From contig NZ_VCNK01000004.1 in assembly GCF_006265095.1 (NCBI RefSeq), positions 124,001 to 188,000 on the forward strand: DNA of 64,000 bases, given 5' to 3'. This document shows positions 9,049 through 19,635 of the stretch, one piece after another; within the stretch, counting starts at the first letter, position 1; every line of letters starts with the position of its first letter. This stretch comes from Phaeobacter sp. B1627 (GTDB lineage: Bacteria; Pseudomonadota; Alphaproteobacteria; Rhodobacterales; Rhodobacteraceae). Position numbers and translations under genes: made by a program. Under the pieces are notes generated by a model. It made no database searches, was not told the origin of the DNA, and saw only the letters and a program-made list of their open reading frames with translations.

Positions 9049-9788
9049 CCGCCCGGATTGAGGCGATGCCCGCCGTGACAGATCCCAAATACTATGAGGT
9101 GGTCGAGGCCACATGGCCCTGCCTGCGCAAGGACCGTCTGGGCCCGGTCACATTGCGCGTCGGTGGCGGCGGTGGCAGCCGGGTGTCCGCGGCCACCGCC
9201 GAGGGGGATCTCTCGGATGCGCAGGTATCAGAGGCAGAGACGGCGATGGCGGCGCTGAAACAGCCGCGTTTGTTCATGATACGCGATGGAGAGCGTGACC
9301 TTGATGCGCAGCTGGACCGGCTGGGATATGAGGTGATGGATCCCGTCGTGCTCTGGACCTGCCCGCCTGCGCTGCTGACCGATGTGGAGATCCCGCGCGT
9401 CACCACCTTTTGCATCTGGCCCCCGCTCGCCATCCAGCGCGAGATCTGGGAGACTGGCGGAATAGGCCCGGAGCGTCTCGCGATCATGGAGCGGTCGGAT
9501 GTTGCGAAGACCAGCCTTCTGGGGCGTTGGGACGACAAGCCCGCAGGCACCGCCTATGTGGCGATCCACAATGGTGTTGCCATGCTGCACGCGCTGGAGA
9601 TCCTGCCGCATCAGCGCCGCAAGGGCATGGGCGTCTGGATCATGCGGCAGGCGGCGCGCTGGGCCGCGGCAGAAGGCGCGCGCGAGCTCGTCGTGCTGTG
9701 CACGCGGGCCAATACAGGGGCAAATGCCCTCTACGCCCGGCTGGGCATGACCCCTGCGGGCGGCTACCACTATCGTATCAAACGCTGA
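9045..9788 (+). CDS. GNAT family N-acetyltransferase
   Basis: Acetyl-CoA dependent acetyltransferase, 247 residues, with the acetyl-CoA loop and flanking strand in ALEILPHQRRKGMGVWIMRQAARWA (the RxxGxG/A motif) followed by ELVVLCTRANTGANALYARLGM, which are GNAT motifs A and B. The first half (about 120 residues) is less conserved and may form a second GNAT-like lobe. GTG start at 9045 overlaps the upstream stop. Substrate unknown. It is the second gene of a tight run with the CinA-type protein and, 33 nt on, the AhpD-like gene. Confidence 0.85.
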   Translation: MTARIEAMPAVTDPKYYEVVEATWPCLRKDRLGPVTLRVGGGGGSRVSAATAEGDLSDAQVSEAETAMAALKQPRLFMIRDGERDLDAQLDRLGYEVMDPVVLWTCPPALLTDVEIPRVTTFCIWPPLAIQREIWETGGIGPERLAIMERSDVAKTSLLGRWDDKPAGTAYVAIHNGVAMLHALEILPHQRRKGMGVWIMRQAARWAAAEGARELVVLCTRANTGANALYARLGMTPAGGYHYRIKR

Positions 9789-9821
9789 CAGATGTCAGCC
9801 CGCCTTGGGAGGGCGCAGAGC

Positions 9822-10394
9822 ATGACGACACCACAGGAGCCGACGGCGCTCGATCTGCCGATGGTGGATCCGCTGCCGCCGGAAACGCAGACGTATTTCG
9901 ATATCTGCCAGGACAAGTTGGGAATGGTGCCGAATGTGCTGCGGGCCTATGCGTTCAACATCGACAAGCTGAACGCCTTTACGGCGATGTACAATGATCT
10001 GATGCTGGGACAAAGCAACCTGTCAAAACTCGATCGCGAGATGATCGCGGTGGTGGTGTCGTCGATCAACAAATGTTTCTATTGCCTTGTGGCCCATGGT
10101 GCCGCAGTGCGCCAGCTGTCCGGCAACCCGCAGCTGGGCGAGATGCTGGTGATGAACTACCGCGTCGCCCCGCTGGAGGATCGCCAACGGGCAATGCTTG
10201 ATTTCGCCGCCAAGATGACCCGCGCCAGCGCAGAGATCGACGATGCGGATCGGGCCGGTCTGCGCGCCGTCGGTTTTGAGGACCGTGACATCTGGGACAT
10301 CGCCAATGTTGCCGGGTTCTTCAACATGACAAACCGGGTGGCCAGTGCGACGGCGATGGTGCCCAATCCCGAGTACCACGGACAATTCCGATGA
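9822..10394 (+). CDS. AhpD-like/carboxymuconolactone decarboxylase family peroxidase-related protein
   Basis: Small all-helical protein of the uncharacterised peroxidase-related subgroup of AhpD-like proteins. The active-site pair is in SSINKCFYCLVAHG (CxxC followed by H), as in alkylhydroperoxidase AhpD. Also typical are LGMVPNVLRAYAFN near the N-terminus and VAGFFNMTNRVA near the C-terminus. Start 9822 is chosen because GGGAGG lies upstream, whereas 9792 has no such site; length is then 190 residues. A thiol-based peroxidase role is likely but not shown. The stop overlaps the ATG of the next gene. Confidence 0.9.
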   Translation: MTTPQEPTALDLPMVDPLPPETQTYFDICQDKLGMVPNVLRAYAFNIDKLNAFTAMYNDLMLGQSNLSKLDREMIAVVVSSINKCFYCLVAHGAAVRQLSGNPQLGEMLVMNYRVAPLEDRQRAMLDFAAKMTRASAEIDDADRAGLRAVGFEDRDIWDIANVAGFFNMTNRVASATAMVPNPEYHGQFR

Positions 10395-11449
10395 GGCTTG
10401 CGCGCGGGGGGGCAACGCGCGGGGGGGCAAACGGAGCGCGCGCTGTCCTGGCGGCGCTGTGTCTTGGTCTGTCGGTGTCATCCATGACCCAGGCCGCTCC
10501 GGTCGATGTGCCATTGCCTGCCGGAGAGGAGCTGCTGCGCGACCAGGAAACGCCGCTTGCGACCCTGCTCCTGCCGACGGGACCGGTGGAGGGTGACCGA
10601 GTCCCGAGCGACGCGTTGGAAGGCCGGATCTATCGGCGCAGTTGGCGGGTGAACGGAACATGGAGCACATTGCAGGTTCTGGCTCCCATCCGCTCCGCAT
10701 TGGAGGGGCAGGGGTTCGAGGAGACCTACGCCTGCACCGCGCGCGCCTGCGGCGGTTTTGCTTTTCGATTTGGCATCGAGGTGATTCCCGCCCCCGATAT
10801 GGCGGTGCACCTGTCGGATTTCGAGTTCCTCTCGGCCCGAAACCCGGAATCCGGCGCTGCTGTTTCGGTGTTGGTGTCCAGAATCGGCGGGTCGGTCTAT
10901 GTGCAGGTTCTGGAGCGGCACGATCCGGACGCCCCCCTGCGCCCCCCTGCGTCGCCGGATCAGCCCGATGCCGAACAACCCGGGGCAGAGACCGCGGCGG
11001 CCGGTGCGGGCGAGGCTGGCGATGTCAGCAGCTTTCTGGCGGATGCCATCAAGAAGGCCGGCGTTTTATCGACCGGTGCCGTGGCGGATCTTCTGCTTCT
11101 TCAGGGACACGCGCCGCTTCTGGATCTCGAATTCGCATCGGGGTCAACCGCCATGGGGGAGGGGCCGTTTGACACCCTTCGCCAACTGGCCGCCTTCCTG
11201 CAGGAGAATGCATCTGCCAGCGTGCTGCTGGTCGGCCACACCGACACGGTCGGCGGGCTGGATGCCAATATCGACCTGTCGCGGCGGCGCGCGGCCAGTG
11301 TCCGGGAACGACTGGTTTCTGGCTACGACATAGACGCCGACCGGATCGAAGTCGCGGGCGCGGGATATATGGCGCCCCTCGCGCCGAACACCACCGCGCC
11401 TGGCCGCGAAATAAACCGCCGGGTCGAGGTGGTCCTGGTGACGCCCTGA
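10391..11449 (+). CDS. OmpA-family outer membrane/periplasmic protein
   Basis: Exported 352-residue protein. A signal peptide is visible (basic N-terminus, then VLAALCLGLSVSSMTQAAP with cleavage after AQA). The middle is a roughly 190-residue domain with a probable disulfide (YACTARACGG), then an acidic, proline/alanine-rich linker. The C-terminal OmpA domain binds peptidoglycan: LLVGHTDTVGGLDANIDLSR, RRRAASVRERL and PGREINRRVEVVLV. The signal-peptide n-region is encoded by a two-copy 15-bp duplication (10402-10431), giving ARGGATRGGAN. ATGA overlap with the AhpD-like gene. Confidence 0.9.
   Translation: MRLARGGATRGGANGARAVLAALCLGLSVSSMTQAAPVDVPLPAGEELLRDQETPLATLLLPTGPVEGDRVPSDALEGRIYRRSWRVNGTWSTLQVLAPIRSALEGQGFEETYACTARACGGFAFRFGIEVIPAPDMAVHLSDFEFLSARNPESGAAVSVLVSRIGGSVYVQVLERHDPDAPLRPPASPDQPDAEQPGAETAAAGAGEAGDVSSFLADAIKKAGVLSTGAVADLLLLQGHAPLLDLEFASGSTAMGEGPFDTLRQLAAFLQENASASVLLVGHTDTVGGLDANIDLSRRRAASVRERLVSGYDIDADRIEVAGAGYMAPLAPNTTAPGREINRRVEVVLVTP
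10402..10431. repeat. 15-bp tandem duplication in a coding region
   Basis: Two adjacent copies of GCGCGGGGGGGCAAC/A, in frame, lengthening the basic start of the OmpA-like protein's signal peptide. Each copy contains a run of seven G. Confidence 0.85.
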
Positions 11450-11560
11450 CGCCCGCTGCCGGTACCCTTCGGGCGATCGCTGAAGACGCAAGTGCCCCCG
11501 CATGGCGACGAGGGGCAGGGGCTATGGGCTTCGGATATGCAAGATGGCGGAAGCCTGATG

Positions 11561-12466
11561 CTACCAGGTCTCCATGCCCTTTTCGGCAAAGGCGTGCACG
11601 AGAAAGTCGATGAATGCGCGCACTTTGGGCTGTGTGAAGCGCCCGGGCGGATAGACCGCGTAGACCCCGAGCGATTCCACCGGAAGAGACGGCATCACAT
11701 CTTCCACCAGCCCCTCTGCCATGGCTTCGGCATAGAGATAGCTCGGCAGATAGGCGATCCCGAGCCCGGAAATTGCGGCATTCAGCAGCGATTGCCCGTC
11801 ATTGACCGACAGCCAGCCGGTCGAACGCACCTGACGTTTCTCTCCGGAGGGGGCGGTCATCTTCCACACGTTGCCGCTGGATTGATTGGAGTAATGCAGC
11901 AGCTTGTGGGCATTCAGATCGTCAATCTTTGAGGGCCTGCCATATTGCTCCAGATAGGACGGGGCGGCGATCATCCGTTTGGTGGTCTCGGTCAGCTTGC
12001 GCGCCCGCAGCGAGCTGTCTTCCAGCTCTCCGATGCGCACCGCCATGTCAAACCCCTCGGAGATCAGCTCCACAAACCTGTTGTTCAGCACCATGTTGAC
12101 CGTGATGTCAGGAAAGTCGCGCAGGAAATCGGACAATACCGGCGATAGGTGGTTGACGCCAAAATCGGTCGCAACCGAGATCCGCAACAGACCCGACGGC
12201 GCGGTCTGCATCGATGTGACAAGCGCATCGGCTTCGCCCGCGTCATTCAGCACCCGGCGCGCCCGGTCGTAATAGGCCAAGCCGATTTCCGTCGGCGATA
12301 CCCGGCGTGTGGTCCGGTTCAGTAGCCGCGCCCCGAGCCGCGCCTCGAGGCTTGAGACATGTTTGGAGACAGCCGATTTGGACAGGCCCATTTTCTTGGC
12401 GGCATCAGTGAAACCACCCTGATCCACCACATTGGCAAAGGCTTCCATTTCGGCCAGTCGGTCCAT
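11561..12466 (-). CDS. LysR-family transcriptional regulator
   Basis: LTTR of 301 residues. The N-terminal winged helix-turn-helix reads FANVVDQGGFTDAAKKMGLSK then AVSKHVSSLEARLGARLLNR; the C-terminal effector domain begins near residue 90 (LLRISVATDFGVNHLSP). It resembles the CrgA/DhcR-type subgroup. It is divergent from a NIPSNAP/ABM gene pair with 222 nt between starts, the usual LysR arrangement, so that pair is the likely target along with itself. The inducer is unknown. Confidence 0.93.
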   Translation of the reverse strand: MDRLAEMEAFANVVDQGGFTDAAKKMGLSKSAVSKHVSSLEARLGARLLNRTTRRVSPTEIGLAYYDRARRVLNDAGEADALVTSMQTAPSGLLRISVATDFGVNHLSPVLSDFLRDFPDITVNMVLNNRFVELISEGFDMAVRIGELEDSSLRARKLTETTKRMIAAPSYLEQYGRPSKIDDLNAHKLLHYSNQSSGNVWKMTAPSGEKRQVRSTGWLSVNDGQSLLNAAISGLGIAYLPSYLYAEAMAEGLVEDVMPSLPVESLGVYAVYPPGRFTQPKVRAFIDFLVHAFAEKGMETW

Positions 12467-12688
12467 TTCACGTTCCTTGTTGCACGGGGTCTTTTACGGG
12501 GTCTTGCTGGGAGAGTTCTGCGCCGGAAATCAGGCAACAACGGGGCGGGCTTGGGATAATTGCAGGGTTTTCGCCGGATCGTTCGGAATGTGGAAACGAA
12601 ACGATTTGAATACTTCGGCGAGGAGCGAACCCTCGCGCGGCGATGCTGCGGTATCAGCAAAGGCGACAAACATCAAAGGACCTGCCAT

Positions 12689-13039
12689 ATGCTGACCTGC
12701 ATCATTCGCTACCAGATCGACCCGACCAAACACGGCGCCTTTCGACAGTATGCGCAAAACTGGGGTCAGGCGATTCCGCGCTGCGGTGCGGATCTGATCG
12801 GATACTTCGCCCCGCATGAAGGCTCCGCCTCCCTGGCCTACGGGATCTATTCCACCCCGTCCCTTGCCGCCTATGAACGCTACCGCGCCCGGCTTGCCTG
12901 CGATCCGCTGGGACGTGAAAACTATGAATTTGCGCAACGGGAGAAGTTCATTTTGCGTGAGGACAGAACATGGCTCACACTGGCGTCGAGCCCGCATGCG
13001 ACCGCAGCGCCGCACAGCCCGCAAGGAGATCTTTCGTGA
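12689..13039 (+). CDS. NIPSNAP family protein
   Basis: Small ferredoxin-like dimeric alpha/beta-barrel protein of the NIPSNAP family, 116 residues. Visible are [23 protein letters not shown] at the start, the turn [14 protein letters not shown], and [19 protein letters not shown]. Start 12689 has AAAGGA ten bases upstream; the longer frame to 12560 has no such site. Family members are poorly characterised; some act on small-molecule or quinone-like substrates. Its stop overlaps the GTG of an ABM-fold gene and both lie divergent from a LysR gene, so an inducible two-gene operon is likely. Confidence 0.85.
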   Translation: MLTCIIRYQIDPTKHGAFRQYAQNWGQAIPRCGADLIGYFAPHEGSASLAYGIYSTPSLAAYERYRARLACDPLGRENYEFAQREKFILREDRTWLTLASSPHATAAPHSPQGDLS

Positions 13040-13383
13040 TTGCAGTGATATTCGAAGTCGAACCGGCAGAGGGGATGCAGCAGCAATACCTCGACCATGC
13101 AGCCAGCCTGAGGCCGTTGTTCGAGGGCATGGAGGGGTTCATCTCGGTCGAGCGGTTTCAGAGCCTGACCCAACCGGGCAAGCTGCTGTCGCTTTCGTTC
13201 TGGACGGATGAGGCAGCGGTGCAACGTTGGAGGCGGCTGGAGAAACACCGCGCCGCCCAGTCAAAGGGCCGCGATGGGTATTTCGCGGACTACCGCCTGA
13301 GGGTGGCCAGTGTCAGTCGGGACTACGGGATGTCCGAGCGGGATCAGGCCCCGTCAGACAGCCGAATGCTGCACGGTGGCTGA
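13036..13383 (+). CDS. Antibiotic biosynthesis monooxygenase (ABM) domain protein
   Basis: Small ABM-fold protein of 115 residues from a GTG start at 13036, with AAGGAG eight bases upstream. It begins [18 protein letters not shown] and contains [22 protein letters not shown] and [14 protein letters not shown], the usual block before the last strand. Such proteins include cofactor-independent monooxygenases and many of unknown role. The start overlaps the NIPSNAP stop (GTGA). Both proteins have the same dimeric alpha/beta-barrel fold, so they may form a heteromeric pair; this is inference. Confidence 0.83.
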   Translation: MIAVIFEVEPAEGMQQQYLDHAASLRPLFEGMEGFISVERFQSLTQPGKLLSLSFWTDEAAVQRWRRLEKHRAAQSKGRDGYFADYRLRVASVSRDYGMSERDQAPSDSRMLHGG

Positions 13384-13668
13384 GGAGGTGTGAACCTCCG
13401 GCGGTGTTCAGCAGGTGATGAGGGACGAGAAGCAAGGTCGCGGCTGCAGGGCGCCTTCAATATAGAGTGCGGCCGTCAAGATCGCTGGCTATCTGCGGTG
13501 ACGGTCACGGCAGGGCCTGGCGCCGCGTCAGCGGCGCCAGGCCCAACTCAGCCAAGGGGCTCCGGCCTTGGCCGGGGCACCTGCGGAGGCGGGAGGACCC
13601 CCTTTCTTCCTCACCCGGTCGGAAAAATCCGGGAGATCTAGGAAGAACCCTGGCCAACAAGCAGCAGA
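13384..13668. repeat. Intergenic region with a 14-bp palindrome
   Basis: No gene seen. A perfect inverted repeat (GGGCCTGGCGCCGC, loop GTCA, its complement) lies at 13513-13544, and a second imperfect one around GGCCTTGGCC follows at about 13559-13577. GGAGGCGGGAGGACCCCC at about 13585 resembles the outer ends of the palindromic elements at 38.1 and 48.8 kb. The region separates convergent genes and may act partly as a terminator. Confidence 0.7.
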
Positions 13669-14229
13669 TCAGGCCGCTTTGCGCTCGTGTGCGCCTTCTT
13701 CGATTTCTTCGATGATCTTGGCGACAAATGCGTCCAGGTCATCGGGCTGTCGGCTGGTGACAATCCCGGCATCCGCCACCACCGCAGCGTCGGTCCACTT
13801 GCCGCCTGCATTGATCATGTCGGTCTTTACCGAATGGTAGGAGGTTACCTCGCGGCCCTCGACGATACCCGCCTCAACAAGAACCCAAGGGGCGTGGCAG
13901 ACAGCGGCGATCACCTTGCCCTGATTGTGGAATTCCTTGACCCGGGAAATCACATCACGCTCCACCCGCAGGAGGTCCGGATTGATCTGCCCACCCGGGA
14001 TCACCAACGCATCATACTCAGCGGTATTCACGTCAGCGACTTTCAGGTCGGCTTCGACCTCGCCGCCCCAATTGTTGTTGTCCCAGCCGCGGATGGATTT
14101 GCCGTGCAACGTTGCAACATGCACTGTCGCGCCGGCTTCACGAAGCTGGTCACGGGGGACCTCCAGTTCGGACTGCTCAAAACCGTGGGTGGAAATAATG
14201 AGGATTTTCGCGTTACCAATAGTCGGCAT
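13669..14229 (-). CDS. DJ-1/PfpI family protein (type 1 glutamine amidotransferase-like)
   Basis: Single-domain DJ-1/PfpI protein of 186 residues, close to the YhbO/PfpI group linked to stress resistance and glyoxal/deglycase activity. The nucleophile elbow is AAVCHAPWVLVEAGIVEG near residue 107, with the reactive cysteine in the CHAP motif; the conserved glutamate is in THGFEQSELEVPRDQL; the late TSRQPDDLDAFV is the usual ending. Start 14229 (MPTIGNAK) has GGAAAGGG upstream; the longer frame has no site. It lies 174 nt downstream of fadH on the same strand. Confidence 0.9.
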   Translation of the reverse strand: MPTIGNAKILIISTHGFEQSELEVPRDQLREAGATVHVATLHGKSIRGWDNNNWGGEVEADLKVADVNTAEYDALVIPGGQINPDLLRVERDVISRVKEFHNQGKVIAAVCHAPWVLVEAGIVEGREVTSYHSVKTDMINAGGKWTDAAVVADAGIVTSRQPDDLDAFVAKIIEEIEEGAHERKAA

Positions 14230-14403
14230 ATTTGTGCCCTTTCCTGTCGTTCGTGGCTCGATTGGCCCAGTGTGAAATTGGCCCTGTGTAAGGGCCGGTT
14301 CGATACAGGAACGTACAGCTGCCCGGATTGTTCCGAACAGGATCGGGGCTGGCAGCGGCTGTCCGGGCGCCGAGCCTGCCACCCGGACCCCTCACCCGTC
14401 GGA

Positions 14404-16536
<2,133 letters not shown>

Positions 16537-16574
16537 CTAAGGGAGGCAACGAACAGAGAGTGCGGAGCGCTACA

Positions 16575-17081
16575 ATGAGCAAGGACAATGCAGGATCCCT
16601 GAGCGCAGAGCAGATCGCCCGGCTGCCGTATCGTCCCAATGTCGGTGTGATGTTGCTGAATGCGGCCGGTGATGTCTGGGTCGGCCAGCGCAAGGACCGT
16701 CACAAGGATGCCTGGCAGATGCCGCAGGGAGGGATCGACCGGGACGAGGATCCCCGGCTTGCCGCCCTGCGCGAACTGGAAGAAGAAACCGGCGTCAGCG
16801 CCGATATGGTTGCGATTATCGCCGAGAGCGACGGTTGGCTGCCCTACGATCTGCCCCAGGATGTTGTTCCGCATTTCTGGGGAGGCAAATACCGCGGCCA
16901 GGAGCAGAAATGGTATTTGCTTCGGTTTCTCGGCACCGATGCGCAGATCAACATCGAAACCGAGGACCCGGAGTTTTCTGCCTGGTGCTGGCAACCGGTG
17001 GAGCAACTGGTGGAAAAAGTCGTTCCCTTCAAACGAGAGGTCTATGCCCGTGTGGTGGAGGAATTCAAAGCCTATCTCTAG
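16575..17081 (+). CDS. rppH: RNA pyrophosphohydrolase
   Basis: Nudix hydrolase that removes pyrophosphate from the 5' end of mRNA, starting decay, or acts on diadenosine polyphosphates. The Nudix box is visible from [20 protein letters not shown] to TGV near residues 52-74, preceded by DAWQMPQGG, and the RppH segment [24 protein letters not shown] follows. The 168-residue length is typical. The start [10 protein letters not shown] has an N-terminal extension of about 15 residues over E. coli RppH. The last 38 bases overlap a secreted-protein gene in another frame. Confidence 0.94.
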   Translation: MSKDNAGSLSAEQIARLPYRPNVGVMLLNAAGDVWVGQRKDRHKDAWQMPQGGIDRDEDPRLAALRELEEETGVSADMVAIIAESDGWLPYDLPQDVVPHFWGGKYRGQEQKWYLLRFLGTDAQINIETEDPEFSAWCWQPVEQLVEKVVPFKREVYARVVEEFKAYL

Positions 17082-17607
17082 GCTGCTGCTGGCCGCGGTG
17101 ACGGGCGTTGCCTGCGCGGCGCAGGCGCAGGCGCTGAGTTGCCTGCCGATGGGGCCCGGAGATGTCTACGGGATCATTGCAAACAGCGAAGACCCCTTTG
17201 TGATCATCGAGGGTCAGGTGACTTTCGATGAGGGGCTTTTACCTCACTATTCGGAGGCGGCTCCGGAGGCGACAGAGGTCCCCACAGAGATACCGGCACA
17301 GGTCACCGGGCTTTTGCTCGGGGAGCGGATGTTCGATCACCCCGTCGAAGGAGAGATCACGCTGGTCGCCCATTGCCTGGGGCCCTGGTGCGGGACGCTG
17401 CAATCCGGCAATCGGTATCTGTTCTTTGCCCGCAATCAGGAAGGCCGGGTCCGCGCCATTCTGGAGCCCTGTGGCGGATTTTTCTTTGACGCCGAGGACG
17501 GCTCTGCGGGCGATATTGTTCTGCAATGTCACCGGGGGCGGTCGTGTCCTTCCGAGCTTCCGGATGATATGGACGGCGCAATCGCCCCGCGCCCTGCGAG
17601 TGAATGA
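17044..17607 (+). CDS. Secreted protein of unknown function
   Basis: Exported 187-residue protein with no family I recognise. The N-terminus is a signal peptide (basic start, [19 protein letters not shown], cleavage before LSC). Mature chain cysteines occur at [25 protein letters not shown] and [12 protein letters not shown], about seven in all, suggesting disulfides. The central part ([26 protein letters not shown] then [14 protein letters not shown]) looks like a compact beta fold, as in OB/netrin-like modules. The start at 17044 lies inside rppH and gives a complete signal peptide; GTG at 17050 is the alternative. No clear ribosome binding site, so it may depend on rppH translation. Confidence 0.75.
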   Translation: MPVWWRNSKPISRLLLAAVTGVACAAQAQALSCLPMGPGDVYGIIANSEDPFVIIEGQVTFDEGLLPHYSEAAPEATEVPTEIPAQVTGLLLGERMFDHPVEGEITLVAHCLGPWCGTLQSGNRYLFFARNQEGRVRAILEPCGGFFFDAEDGSAGDIVLQCHRGRSCPSELPDDMDGAIAPRPASE

Positions 17608-17660
17608 CATCTGATATTCGGATCCGCGCTCCGGTCCGGGGGGCGTGCCGGGCGGGAAGA

Positions 17661-17686
17661 GAGCTTCCGCCCTGATCCGGAAGCTC
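17661..17686. terminator. Hairpin between convergent genes
   Basis: Nine-bp stem GAGCTTCCG/CGGAAGCTC with an 8-nt loop, followed by a second small palindrome (CCCGATTTCGGG). It separates the secreted-protein gene from the kinase gene that points toward it. No long T run, so it is a possible rather than a strong terminator. Confidence 0.5.
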
Positions 17687-17698
17687 CCGATTTCGGGC

Positions 17699-18697
17699 TC
17701 AACCGTCCAACAGGCCCGCGCTGCGCAGCACTGCGCGCATATCCGTCTGCGGGCGCGGCCCGATATGGCTGATGACTTCTGCGGCGCAGGCATTGCCCAT
17801 ACGCGCGCAGGTTTCGAGATCCCGTGATGTGGCAAGACCATAGAGGAACCCCGCCGCGAATTGATCGCCCGCTCCTGTGGCATCCACCGGGACCACCTTT
17901 GTCACCGGAACGTCGATCCGGCCTGCCTCGCTGACCACGGTGACGCCATCGCCCGAGCGGGTGCAGACCACCAGAGGACAAATGGCCGCCGTTTTCGCCA
18001 GCGCCTCTTCCAGATCATCGGTTTCAAACAGCGAGCGGATTTCGTCTTCGTTGCCCAGCACGAAATCCAGATCATGTTCGATCAGACGCAGAAAGTCGTC
18101 CCGGTGCCGCTCGACGCAGAACGGATCGGAAATCGCGATACCGGCCTTGCCGCCCCCTCTGGTACAATCACGCGCAGCCTCCATAAAGGCGGTCTTGCCC
18201 TTGTCCTTGTCAAACAGGTAGCCCTCAAGGAACATGATTTGCGACCGCTCGGCAACCGTGGCCGGCACGTCCTCCGAGCTGAGTTCGGAGGAAATTCCCA
18301 GATAGGTGTTCATCGAACGCTCACCATCGGGCGAGACGAAGATCATCGTGCGGGAAGTCGGCAACTCACCCTCTGCCACCGGGGCATTGACGAAATCGAC
18401 GCCTTCGTCCTGCATAGTCTTGGCGTAAAACCGGCCAATCGCATCGTCATGCACACGCCCGATAAACGCGGACCTGAGCCCCAGAGCGCCGGCACCTGCG
18501 ATCGTATTCGCGACCGACCCGCCGGGCGTTTGCACGCGTTCTTTCATGGCGGCAAAAAGCACCTCACTGCGCTCGCGTTCCACCAGCTGCATGATACCTT
18601 TTTCGATCCCCATATGGTCGAGGAAACTGTCGTCGCACTGTGCGATCACATCGACAACGGCATTGCCGATGCCCACGAGTTGATACGTCTTGGTCAT
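17699..18697 (-). CDS. PfkB-family carbohydrate kinase, adenosine kinase-like
   Basis: Ribokinase-fold kinase transferring phosphate from ATP to a nucleoside or sugar. The 332 residues open with VGIGNAVVDVIAQCDDSFL and contain TPGGSVANTIAGAGALG (substrate loop, N-terminal PfkB signature) and VDATGAGDQFAAGFLYGL (C-terminal PfkB signature; the D of GAGD is the catalytic base). Close relatives in Rhodobacterales are annotated adenosine kinase. The ATG overlaps the nth stop (ATGA), so it is co-transcribed and coupled with nth. Substrate specificity is not proven. Confidence 0.88.
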   Translation of the reverse strand: MTKTYQLVGIGNAVVDVIAQCDDSFLDHMGIEKGIMQLVERERSEVLFAAMKERVQTPGGSVANTIAGAGALGLRSAFIGRVHDDAIGRFYAKTMQDEGVDFVNAPVAEGELPTSRTMIFVSPDGERSMNTYLGISSELSSEDVPATVAERSQIMFLEGYLFDKDKGKTAFMEAARDCTRGGGKAGIAISDPFCVERHRDDFLRLIEHDLDFVLGNEDEIRSLFETDDLEEALAKTAAICPLVVCTRSGDGVTVVSEAGRIDVPVTKVVPVDATGAGDQFAAGFLYGLATSRDLETCARMGNACAAEVISHIGPRPQTDMRAVLRSAGLLDG

Positions 18698-19338
18698 ATG
18701 GTTTTGTCCTCAAACTGACAAAGGTCTCGGATGATGCAAGTGGGGCAAAGAGGTTTGCGCGCCTTGCAGTGATAGCGGCCGTGCAGGATCAGCCAATGGT
18801 GGGCGTGGAGTTGAAAGTCGACGGGGATATTGTCTTCGATGGCCCGCTCTACGGCGTCCACATCCTTGCCCGGAGCAATGCCGGATCGGTTGCCCACGCG
18901 AAAGATATGGGTGTCTACTGCCTGTGCCGGATGGCGCCACCACATGTTCAGGACGACGTTGGCAGTTTTGCGGCCGACACCCGGCAGGCTCTCGAGAGCG
19001 GCCCGTGAACAGGGAACTTCGCCGCCATACTGATCGACCAGAATGCGCGAGAGCTTGATGACGTTCTTGGCCTTGTTGCGATAAAGGCCGATGGTCTTGA
19101 TATGTTCGATGACCTTTTCTTCACCGAGGTCGAGCATCTTTTGCGGTGTATCGGCAATCGTGAACAGGGTTTTGGTTGCCCGGTTCACGCCCGCGTCTGT
19201 TGCCTGCGCCGACAGGGCGACGGCGACAAGTAACGTGTAGACATTGACGTGATCGAGCTCACCCTTGGGTTCTGCCTCGGCGTCCTGAAACCGCGTAAAG
19301 ATCTCGCGGAGGGTATGATAATCGAGTTGCTTGGCCAT
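18694..19338 (-). CDS. nth: Endonuclease III
   Basis: Bifunctional DNA glycosylase/AP lyase for oxidised pyrimidines. The helix-hairpin-helix is ALESLPGVGRKTANVVLNMWW, the catalytic lysine and aspartate are in this block and in AVDTHIFRVGNR, and the C-terminal [4Fe-4S] loop is CKARKPLCPTCIIRDLC (C-x6-C-x2-C-x5-C). Start 19338 (MAKQLDYHTL) gives the normal 214 residues; the longer frame to 19380 adds residues not found in the family. First gene of a two-gene unit with the PfkB kinase. Confidence 0.96.
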   Translation of the reverse strand: MAKQLDYHTLREIFTRFQDAEAEPKGELDHVNVYTLLVAVALSAQATDAGVNRATKTLFTIADTPQKMLDLGEEKVIEHIKTIGLYRNKAKNVIKLSRILVDQYGGEVPCSRAALESLPGVGRKTANVVLNMWWRHPAQAVDTHIFRVGNRSGIAPGKDVDAVERAIEDNIPVDFQLHAHHWLILHGRYHCKARKPLCPTCIIRDLCQFEDKTI

Positions 19339-19635
19339 CGAGGGCTGTATTGCCTGCTGGACATGGATGGTGCAAATCAAAAACGCGCAACATTTGTCGG
19401 GCCTCTGCCTGTGCGCTGCATATGCCGCGCTTGCGCAACCTCCCAGTTCCCGTTCATCCGGTCCCTGCTGGTCCGAAGCCCCGTCGCCTGATGGGCCGGG
19501 CCAGTCCTGTCGCCAGAGCCCCGTTCTGTTTTGAAATCGCAGGATTCGGGTCGCGTGGTCGGATTGCCACCGCTATTGTCTCATCAGGCGAGAAGAGAGG
19601 CTTCCGCCGGACCGGAACACAGGGGGGGCGTGACC

